From a virus, in IMG/VR virus record IMGVR_UViG_3300022934_000163, positions 1 to 25,380 of that record: DNA of 25,380 nucleotides; one strand, written 5' to 3'. A program made the translations under genes and the position numbers. Under the pieces are notes generated by a model, which saw only the letters and a list, made by a program, of their open reading frames with translations, was not told where the DNA came from and made no database searches. Below, one piece after another: positions 20,015 through 25,380 of this stretch (its first letter is position 1; the number at the start of each line of letters is the position of its first letter).

Positions 20015-20446
20015 TTATTCCGCTGTTTTTGATCGATTTCTTCGATCATACTCTTCTTTAGATCCTGGATATCTCCATGACCAGACCACGATACCAGCCA
20101 TAAAAGCGGCTGACCAGAGAACAGCAGTCAGATTGTGGGTTGTAAACCAAAGAAAGGTTAGCGAGCTGGACATGACGATCAGCATCGCATATTTGAGTCT
20201 TGTCGGAAAGACTCGATACTCGACCCAGTTCGTGAGAAATGGTCCGAAATACTTGTGATTGTAAAGCCAGTCGTGCCACTTCTGACTAGACTTACTAAAG
20301 CAGATGGCGGCAAATACAAGGAAGATTGAGAACGGAATGCCAGGCGTCACAAAGCCAATGTAAGCAATACCTACACTAATGATTCCTGCAATCTTCCAAA
20401 GCGCCCTTTTAATAGGGGAATTGGATACGTTTAAATCTCTCGACAT
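20015..20446 (-). CDS. DUF454 (YbaN-like) inner membrane protein
   Basis: 143 residues with the DUF454 pattern: RALWKIAGIISVGIAYIGFV, TPGIPFSIFLVFAAICFSKS, then SQKWHDWLYNHKYFGPFLTN and a basic FPTRLKYAML segment. Three to four membrane helices are visible (about 17-33, 37-52, 82-100, 106-123). The E. coli relative YbaN is an inner membrane protein of unknown function. The gene starts 38 bases inside the end of the bilin reductase gene, so the two are translated from one message. A membrane role linked to heme or bilin handling is an inference from that arrangement only. The last residues are charged and cytoplasmic-looking. It is the final gene before promoter P2. Confidence 0.85.
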   Translation of the reverse strand: MSRDLNVSNSPIKRALWKIAGIISVGIAYIGFVTPGIPFSIFLVFAAICFSKSSQKWHDWLYNHKYFGPFLTNWVEYRVFPTRLKYAMLIVMSSSLTFLWFTTHNLTAVLWSAAFMAGIVVWSWRYPGSKEEYDRRNRSKTAE

Positions 20447-21074
20447 ATTCTCTCTCCATTCCCAAAACGTTTGTCATCACGTCTTTACTTCTCTCGTTTT
20501 TCAACTGACCTTCGCAGTAATCTATTTTGCCCTGCTCATGCGACATTAGCGCAAACTCATTGATAAGCGGATCGCCCATGTCTAGATGTTCGAACCAAGC
20601 GTTTGCCATGAGATAACCTATGTTACAAACTTGTTCGATATCGCTTTCGTTGTTAGTAGCACCCATGACAATCATGTTGTCACTAAAAAAGTTTGCCCAT
20701 TCAGGCAACTCGCGCTTACGTGCTGGTTCAAAATTTCGTGTGATGTTTTTCCACACGCTGTCAATCTTATTTTTTGAACCAGTTGGCGACATGTCATGAA
20801 AACAACCCGTCACTTTCTTTTCACCGCAGATAACATCAAAGCCATAAATGGGCATAGGATATTGCGGGCTAGCAAAAAAGGCTGTGTGCATCATCCACAA
20901 GCCTCTTTCCTCTCTAAGATCAACAACAGACGTGTGAGCCATCTCACACCGAACAGAACTGTAGAATTTGTTTATGTGATTAGGATGCCAAGGTCCTCGC
21001 TCTTCGGGCGAGCCACATTGACTTTTACATAAGTCATCAAGATCATTGGTTAACTCGATAAACTTATTCCACAT
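20409..21074 (-). CDS. pcyX: Ferredoxin-dependent bilin reductase (PcyA/PcyX type)
   Basis: 221 residues. It follows PcyA: PMPIYGFDVICGEKKVTG, HDMSPT, RELPEWANFFSDNMIV, and a C-terminus with HEQGKIDYCEGQLKNER and EREYVERFKRIQF, close to the HRQGQIHYCQQQQKN... region of Synechocystis PcyA. His63 and Asp80 lie 17 residues apart as His88 and Asp105 do in PcyA, so the key catalytic pair seems kept. The Glu76 equivalent is not at the expected spacing; Glu44 or Glu55/56 might replace it. The family reduces biliverdin with ferredoxin electrons to a phycobilin. PcyX, described from ocean phage metagenomes that are not cyanophage, makes phycoerythrobilin, and this gene next to heme oxygenase fits that description. 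The exact product here needs testing. AAGGA precedes the ATG, 11 bases inside the heme oxygenase gene. Confidence 0.85.
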   Translation of the reverse strand: MWNKFIELTNDLDDLCKSQCGSPEERGPWHPNHINKFYSSVRCEMAHTSVVDLREERGLWMMHTAFFASPQYPMPIYGFDVICGEKKVTGCFHDMSPTGSKNKIDSVWKNITRNFEPARKRELPEWANFFSDNMIVMGATNNESDIEQVCNIGYLMANAWFEHLDMGDPLINEFALMSHEQGKIDYCEGQLKNERSKDVMTNVLGMEREYVERFKRIQFPY

Positions 21075-21594
21075 TTTTTATCCTTTCTAGTTCTTCCATC
21101 AACTTGATTTGATAACGGAAGCCTTCTTTGACTTGCTCTACGTCAAGTTCTAGTTCGCGAATGTTTTTAATACACTCTTGTCTCGACTCAAACTTATATA
21201 TGTTTCCTGGAGTCGGCACTCCTTTCGACACAATACTGCCACCAAACATCATGCCAAGATAGTTGAGATACATGTGCGAGTTTTTTTCTGCATCACGCCA
21301 TTCATCAACGCCCAAAATGTAGTCAGCATAATAGCAAGCCGAGTAAGGAGTAATCAAGCGCGAAGGTCTCTTGCCTAGAGAAAGCAAATCTTTTTCGATG
21401 GCTTCACAGCGATAGAGTGCATCGTTCGGAATACGATATTCGAAATGATTTTCCATAGCGTCAAAGATTACATACTGCGCATTCAAGTACCGAACGTAAT
21501 CGTCTTCGTCATAGTCACCATTGACAAGACGTTGTGAAAACGTTGTCTCTTCTACTTGATCGTGCAACTCTTTAGTCGCTTCTTTAATATTCAC
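21064..21594 (-). CDS. ho: Heme oxygenase
   Basis: 176 residues from a GTG start that overlaps the upstream stop (GTGA). The fold signature is clear: KELHDQVEE with His11 as the proximal heme ligand, then FSQRLVNGDY, DYVRYLNAQYVIFDAMENHF, and the distal helix YLNYLGMMFGGSIVSKG with the Gly-rich GMMFGG pattern of canonical heme oxygenases. It cleaves heme to biliverdin, iron and CO, using reduced ferredoxin in phages and cyanobacteria. The product feeds the bilin reductase encoded 11 bases further on. The size is smaller than cyanobacterial HO1 (about 240) because the C-terminal extension is missing, as in other phage forms. The pair forms a compact biliverdin-to-bilin cassette. Confidence 0.88.
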   Translation of the reverse strand: MNIKEATKELHDQVEETTFSQRLVNGDYDEDDYVRYLNAQYVIFDAMENHFEYRIPNDALYRCEAIEKDLLSLGKRPSRLITPYSACYYADYILGVDEWRDAEKNSHMYLNYLGMMFGGSIVSKGVPTPGNIYKFESRQECIKNIRELELDVEQVKEGFRYQIKLMEELERIKNVE

Positions 21595-22526
21595 TCAACA
21601 CCCCAATTCGTCACTAGCTTCATGCCGTAGTTGTTCACACCCTTCGGCACTTCGATCCCTTCTTTAAATGCCAACTTGTTCTTCTTGAAAGAATCATAGT
21701 TCACGTGATGGTGCCAGCGACCGTATCGCCACACCATCTTTGCCACGTCAGGATGCATGTCAACGAGCATCTGTGACTTAGCGACAGTACCGACCACATT
21801 GTATCTATCTTTTACTTCAAGTAGATCATCCGCTTTGAGTGCTTCGCCAGTTTTAGGATCGTAGCCAACTTCTTTGTGATAGAACTCAGCAGAGTTACCA
21901 CCCTTGACAGTCTGCGTTGCGGCTTTGCCTTGTAGAAACGCATTGAACTGTACGGTGCAGTCACCGTCTTTGAGAACGCGCAGACAGATATCGGTGTCTT
22001 CGTTGTAACGACCACGCCAGCGGTGCTTGCAATCGTTCTCGATCAGTAGACACGAATAGATGCGCGTGTTCGCCACATAAGGCGGATACTTTTGATTAGG
22101 TGCGCAGAAGAATCGATACTGAGGACCAGCGATCTTCACATTAGTGTATCGATCAACAAAGTCTTCCATCACACGAAAGCAGACACCAGACTCGACACGA
22201 ATACGCACGTTTTTATGCAGACGATAAAAGTCTTGAATATTGTCATCAAGAACCCAGTGACGCTTTGCACCAAGTTCTATTGAGTGATCCCAACACCAGT
22301 TTCTAGCCCGCCCAGGACCGTCACCGTGATTAGAGAAAGGTGCAACCAGTAGAGTAACAAACTCCCGTATCCCAAAATTGTCCAGTGCTTGTTCGTAATC
22401 TGCTTCATCTTGTGGCTCAATTGCAATGTAGTGTGGTACTTTCATACGCGCCAACGAGCGCGATGTAAACATCGACTCGTGACGCCCTTTCGAAATAATG
22501 TAAACAGGATATCTTGGATTAGTCAT
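21591..22526 (-). CDS. TET-associated glycosyltransferase-like protein (TAGT)
   Basis: 311 residues from the ATG at 22526. The N-terminus NPRYPVYIISKGRHESMFTS is the usual start of a GT-A type enzyme, and RHWVLDDNIQDFYRL carries the Asp94-Asp95-Asn metal-site motif. Other family blocks are GRARNWCWDHS, NTRIYSCLLIEND, WRGRYNEDTDICLRVLKDGD and FNAFLQGKAATQTVKGGN, and the end has HPDVAKMVWRYGRWHHHV. The TAGT family is found with phage TET/JBP-like oxygenases and is thought to sugar-modify oxidised bases in phage DNA. No TET-like gene is in this window, so the target may be encoded elsewhere or may differ. It overlaps the small acidic gene upstream by eight bases and the heme oxygenase by GTGA. 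Confidence 0.8.
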   Translation of the reverse strand: MTNPRYPVYIISKGRHESMFTSRSLARMKVPHYIAIEPQDEADYEQALDNFGIREFVTLLVAPFSNHGDGPGRARNWCWDHSIELGAKRHWVLDDNIQDFYRLHKNVRIRVESGVCFRVMEDFVDRYTNVKIAGPQYRFFCAPNQKYPPYVANTRIYSCLLIENDCKHRWRGRYNEDTDICLRVLKDGDCTVQFNAFLQGKAATQTVKGGNSAEFYHKEVGYDPKTGEALKADDLLEVKDRYNVVGTVAKSQMLVDMHPDVAKMVWRYGRWHHHVNYDSFKKNKLAFKEGIEVPKGVNNYGMKLVTNWGVE

Positions 22527-22857
22527 CGTTATCCTCAATCCAACGCATGAGTGCGTTTTTGGTAATCTCTAATCGAGGATGCCAAATCGATTTTGTCTTT
22601 CCCGATAGAGGTTGCTCGATCAACTTTGCAAACTCTTCGTAGTCTTCTTTGGTACGAAAGTGTACGTTGATCGTCTTGTAGGGTTTGTTGTCTTCTTGCT
22701 CAAACTCAGGCATGCCCTGCCAGTGTTCTTGCCACGGCTCTTCGAAGATTGCATCTTCATCTTCGCCAAGAAACTCTGCTAGAGTAGCAGGTCGATTGTC
22801 TTGCTCTTTCTTACCGATAAAATTATCGTATACAGTTTTTTCTTCAACGTTTGCCAT
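22519..22857 (-). CDS. Small acidic protein paired with the TAGT gene
   Basis: 112 residues from the ATG at 22857. The first half is acidic and probably disordered (FLGEDEDAIFEEPWQEHWQG), the second half is a compact beta/alpha unit with YKTINVHFRTKEDYEEFAKL, then IEQPLSGKTKSIWHPRLEI. The 'TIxVxFxxxxDxxxFAKLxxQ...TKSIWxP' pattern is one I know from phage genomes close to similar glycosyltransferases, with no known function. It might be a partner of that enzyme or of the nuclease upstream, from which it is separated only by a 14-base overlap. Confidence 0.7.
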   Translation of the reverse strand: MANVEEKTVYDNFIGKKEQDNRPATLAEFLGEDEDAIFEEPWQEHWQGMPEFEQEDNKPYKTINVHFRTKEDYEEFAKLIEQPLSGKTKSIWHPRLEITKNALMRWIEDNDD

Positions 22858-23527
22858 TTTTTCTACGTTGCCTCGCTTCATACTTCTCAATAGTTTCTAT
22901 CAAGGGTTTTGTCCAGTTATCACGATGTTCGATAAAGACTTGTGGCTGTTCATCATCAACTGCAATCAATGTAACCAGTTGTGTGATGGGTATGCCAGTT
23001 CTTTCTTCGAACATTATAGCATATGCAGACTCTTGCATAAAGTAGTTTTCGATATATTTTTTCTGCTTAAGTTTGCGTGATGTCTTGAAATCAATGATCG
23101 ACAACACACCATCAAACTCAGCAACACAGTCAACTCGACCAGCAACTCTCAAGTGATGAGAGAACATCGGAACTTCTTGTGCGTATATCTTACCTATACG
23201 TGTATCTAGGATTTTTTTCAGAGGTAGAAAATTGTCAATGATGTTAAGAGGATATTTCTCTTTGTAGTCTTCGACGTTGTTGAGATAGTCTTCAACGATA
23301 GCATGAACAGCCGTGCCGCGTTTAGAGGCTCGTGATGATATACGATTAGCCTCTTCTTCACCGACACGTCTGCGCCACGCTTGAATGGCGTCTTGTGACA
23401 GAATCGAAAGAACAGTAGTAATAGACGGATACTTTACGCCGTCTGGTGTTTCGTATAATCTGCCAGATTCACTCGTGTTAGACTCTAGGTCGTCATAACC
23501 TAAGTCTACACCAACATGTTCAAACAT
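22844..23527 (-). CDS. RecB/MGME1-like PD-(D/E)XK exonuclease
   Basis: 227 residues. After an acidic start come PSITTVLSILSQDAIQAWRR, SKRGTAVHAIVEDYL with His75, AQEVPMFS with Glu118, GRVDCVAEFDGVLSIIDFKTS with Asp133, Asp146 and Lys148, and YFMQESAYAIMFEE with Gln165 and Tyr169. This is the full RecB-type nuclease order, as in the mitochondrial exonuclease MGME1, Cas4 and AddB C-domains. No iron-sulfur cysteines are seen, which separates it from Cas4. Such phage enzymes trim DNA ends in replication or recombination, or degrade host DNA. It shares one base with the upstream gene (TAATG) and overlaps the small acidic gene. Confidence 0.85.
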   Translation of the reverse strand: MFEHVGVDLGYDDLESNTSESGRLYETPDGVKYPSITTVLSILSQDAIQAWRRRVGEEEANRISSRASKRGTAVHAIVEDYLNNVEDYKEKYPLNIIDNFLPLKKILDTRIGKIYAQEVPMFSHHLRVAGRVDCVAEFDGVLSIIDFKTSRKLKQKKYIENYFMQESAYAIMFEERTGIPITQLVTLIAVDDEQPQVFIEHRDNWTKPLIETIEKYEARQRRKNGKR

Positions 23528-24276
23528 TATTTTGCCTTGCGTTGCATCGCTTCTTGTGCACGTCTCTGCTTACGATTGAGTGGTGCAGTGTCGATAGGGA
23601 CTTGCATTCCACGACCGTCGCTGATATCGCTCACATCATTGCGAGTCTGTGTTGCTGATAACTTATCATTATACACTTTCACTTCAACGTTGTCAAGCTT
23701 GGGTATTTTCAGGCTGTCGTGGTTGTGATGGAGAACAAACTTGGTGTTCTTGAACTCACGGAAGATATCTCTCCAGATCGGACGCCAGTTGTTCAACAGA
23801 CGATAGTTGTTAGTATCACCACGATCACTAGACAGCACCAAGTCTGTCACGCTCCGCATGTTGAAATCGAAGATGGTATCGAATCCATACATATGAATCT
23901 CATCTGCTTTGTGCTTGTTTGCCGCGTAGTGAACTGCCATGTGACCACAGTTAAAGTTGGTCGCATTGCCCGCATACTTAGGCACGTGAGTATAGAATTC
24001 ACGAACACGATTGGCATACTTCAGATAAAATGTGCTTCGCTCGTACATCCAGATTCGAGGGCGAGTGCCGAGTACCCATTCATACTGATCAAGTTTGATC
24101 GAGCCTTCGGTCAAAGCCATCATCATCTTAAAGTCAACCATGCATGTTGCGTAGACTTCTTTAGGATCCATTTCGAACGGAGGCATGTTACATAGCAGTT
24201 TCATACCCTCGCGTTTTTCGCGAGTGTAGTAGTGTGCCTTGTCACCGTTTCCTAATACATGAATTACTTTACTCAT
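23527..24276 (-). CDS. Glycosyltransferase-like phage protein (sialyltransferase/GT29-like style)
   Basis: 249 residues. It begins SKVIHVLGNGDKAHYYTREK, a Rossmann-like GNG start, followed by MDPKEVYATCMVDFKMMMAL, LGTRPRIWMYER and the well-conserved centre NATNFNCGHMAVHYAANKHK, ADEIHMYGFDTIFDFNMRSV, then SSDRG. The NCG...A.HYA...K..EIHMYGFD block resembles the sialyltransferase-type motif that reads 'SSG..A...A...G..eI.l.GfD', which makes a sugar-transfer role likely. The last 35 residues are basic (NRKQRRAQEAMQRKAK). It forms a block with the GT8- and GT25-like genes next to it, overlapping by eight bases. The donor and acceptor are not evident. Confidence 0.65.
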   Translation of the reverse strand: MSKVIHVLGNGDKAHYYTREKREGMKLLCNMPPFEMDPKEVYATCMVDFKMMMALTEGSIKLDQYEWVLGTRPRIWMYERSTFYLKYANRVREFYTHVPKYAGNATNFNCGHMAVHYAANKHKADEIHMYGFDTIFDFNMRSVTDLVLSSDRGDTNNYRLLNNWRPIWRDIFREFKNTKFVLHHNHDSLKIPKLDNVEVKVYNDKLSATQTRNDVSDISDGRGMQVPIDTAPLNRKQRRAQEAMQRKAK

Positions 24277-24937
24277 TATACATTTTCTTCCGTATCACGT
24301 CATTGCCTTTTTGACCAGTCCAATGCATAGCCAACTTTTTAGGAGAATCTTCGCCGTCGATGATTTGAATGCGAAGCCAATTGTATATATTTGGTATGTC
24401 CGAGATGTGTGTCAGTCGCATCAAAGGGTTGAGATTCACAATGCTGTGTAACACTTCTTGATCTCCGACATTAGGCTTACCACGACACTCGTTAGCCCAC
24501 TTATGCAACATTGCTGGCTTACCACGAATTGCTATAACGCCAGAGTTGTGCCACTTTTCGCCTCGACGCTTGCTCCAAGGCTTGTCTTCGACCATACCAA
24601 TCTTGTTATCTTCAACGTACTTAAAAATGCCAGACATGTCGCCTAGCACTTCGATGTCAGTATCAATCCAACACGTCTCTACACAAGGAGAGGCTAGCAT
24701 CGCAGTTGGCTTATAAAACCAACCACCAACACGTTGTTTCGGAATCTCGATAATGTCAGCAAAGGCACTTACTTGCCAAATCCAAGATCGCATCTCTTCG
24801 CTAACACCAAAGTCAGCAAATACAATTGGCGTCTTGTTATGCTTAAGATAGTTCTCTAAGAACCACTTAAGTTGCCATTCAGTCTTTTCATCACATCCCG
24901 TGATAAAACATCGCTCATTAGACGGTAAGGATTTCAT
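24269..24937 (-). CDS. GT-A type glycosyltransferase (GT8-like)
   Basis: 222 residues from the ATG at 24937; an ATG at 24946 in the same frame is possible, and neither has a strong ribosome site. It has NERCFITGCDEKTEWQLKWF, TPIVFADFGVSEEMRSW, GGWFYKPTAMLASP, then CWIDTDIEVLGDMSGIFKYV with a DTD metal motif (Asp-x-Asp), WHNSGVIAIRGKPAMLHKW and GDQEVLHSI. These are the blocks of the GT8 and related GT-A families: nucleotide-binding start, DxD, NSG, and the DQ/DQE pair. It transfers a sugar from a nucleotide sugar; the acceptor is not known. It overlaps both neighbours and is probably part of a surface- or DNA-modification cluster. Confidence 0.78.
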   Translation of the reverse strand: MKSLPSNERCFITGCDEKTEWQLKWFLENYLKHNKTPIVFADFGVSEEMRSWIWQVSAFADIIEIPKQRVGGWFYKPTAMLASPCVETCWIDTDIEVLGDMSGIFKYVEDNKIGMVEDKPWSKRRGEKWHNSGVIAIRGKPAMLHKWANECRGKPNVGDQEVLHSIVNLNPLMRLTHISDIPNIYNWLRIQIIDGEDSPKKLAMHWTGQKGNDVIRKKMYNE

Positions 24938-25380
24938 AGCCACCATTATAGCCGTGCTTTGCAACACAGCCCTCTAGTCGTTGAATTGTAGTAAACGTTT
25001 CTTTTACAACCACTGGCCAAGGGTAATACTCTTCAAGCCAAGGGAAGTAATCTGCGTTCAAGTAAATGTCAGTAGGTCTAGCATCTGTCTTTGCTCGATG
25101 CAATAAAGTCTTAGCACCAACAGGCTTAAGACGATAAGCATGAGCACCAGGAAAGTATCTTTTACTTGACAGTGGTCCAACACCAATTTTCATCGGCGTT
25201 TCGAATCGTCCATAGCTAGGAGCACCCAATGAAATACACCCTTGATACGGTATAAACTTTGGAATGTTGTTAGTACATACTGCGTCATGCTCAAAGATTT
25301 GGTACTCAGTCTTTTCTTCGTAGCACTTCTCCCATAACGAGTGATGAGAAAGAAAGGCTGATACACAGTTTTCGATGCGT
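24918..25380 (-). CDS. GT25-like glycosyltransferase (partial, 5' end beyond window)
   Basis: The frame is open to the window edge, so the start is missing; at least 153 residues are seen. They include CVSAFLSHHSLWEKCYEE, then YQIFEHDAV, then FIPYQGCISLGAPSYGRF and a later FPGAHAYRLKPVGAKTLLHR and DIYLNADYFPWLEEYYP. The SH.LW.K and EHDA pieces, followed by GAHAY...P.GAK, are the pattern of glycosyltransferase family 25 (LPS-type glycosyltransferases). The first in-frame ATG inside the window lies deep in the domain, so the true start is upstream. The gene ends 20 bases inside the GT8-like gene. Confidence 0.72.
   Translation of the reverse strand, partial: RIENCVSAFLSHHSLWEKCYEEKTEYQIFEHDAVCTNNIPKFIPYQGCISLGAPSYGRFETPMKIGVGPLSSKRYFPGAHAYRLKPVGAKTLLHRAKTDARPTDIYLNADYFPWLEEYYPWPVVVKETFTTIQRLEGCVAKHGYNGGYEILTV

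Noticed and set aside
1-25380. CRISPR arrays, IS elements, integrase attachment sites, replication origin
   Set aside because: No regular spaced repeats, transposase or integrase motifs, or origin-like repeat clusters were seen on reading both strands.

Overview
The window reads as part of the genome of a T4-like (contractile-tailed) marine bacteriophage, probably one infecting an alphaproteobacterium. The evidence is a dense set of T4-type structural and replication genes (gp25, gp5, gp27, gp53, gp48, gp4, gp26, tape measure, gp32, gp33 types), T4-type late promoters (TATAAATA) together with the late co-activator gp33, genes overlapping by 1-40 bases, and marine-phage accessory genes (thyX, TET-associated glycosyltransferase, heme oxygenase plus a bilin reductase). 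No photosystem genes are seen. The bilin reductase is of the PcyA/PcyX type known from non-cyanobacterial ocean phages, which is the main argument for the host guess. No tRNA, rRNA, IS element or CRISPR array was found.

Layout. (1) 1-9171, minus strand: a baseplate operon running gp48-like cap, gp53 wedge, gp27-like hub, OB-fold gp5 N-terminal part, a zinc amidase, a gp5-type needle, an unknown protein, then (behind its own late promoter at 732-739) a long gp25-like wedge protein cut by the window edge. The functions of T4 gp5 appear spread over three consecutive proteins. (2) 9172-9225: a short divergent control region with facing late-promoter motifs. (3) 9226-13219, plus strand: head completion nuclease gp4, a conserved unknown, a tail-tube-fold protein, gp26, a -1 frame extension of gp26 behind a TTTTTTC slip site, and the tape measure protein. 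This is the tube / frameshifted chaperone / tape-measure order of long-tailed phages. (4) 13217-13245: a strong hairpin terminator between convergent transcripts. (5) 13258-19023, minus strand: gp32, a DUF2452 protein, gp33, several small conserved phage proteins, thyX, a membrane-anchored SleB-type hydrolase with a small one-helix membrane protein nearby, and small proteins driven by a sigma70-type promoter at 19054-19082. (6) 19083-19294: about 210 bases of structured non-coding DNA including a terminator. (7) 19295-19931: a three-gene early unit behind a second, closely related promoter at 19963-19990. (8) 20015-25380, minus strand: DUF454 membrane protein, bilin reductase, heme oxygenase, TET-associated glycosyltransferase, small acidic protein, RecB-like nuclease and three glycosyltransferase-like genes, the last cut by the window end.

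How it works together: host-type promoters with A-tracts probably drive early genes (19.9 and 19.0 kb units). gp32, the nuclease and ThyX support replication. gp33 would switch RNA polymerase to the TATAAATA late promoters that drive the tail genes. The heme oxygenase and bilin reductase would convert host heme to an open-chain bilin. Assignments come from reading motifs and family resemblance by eye; no database search was possible.
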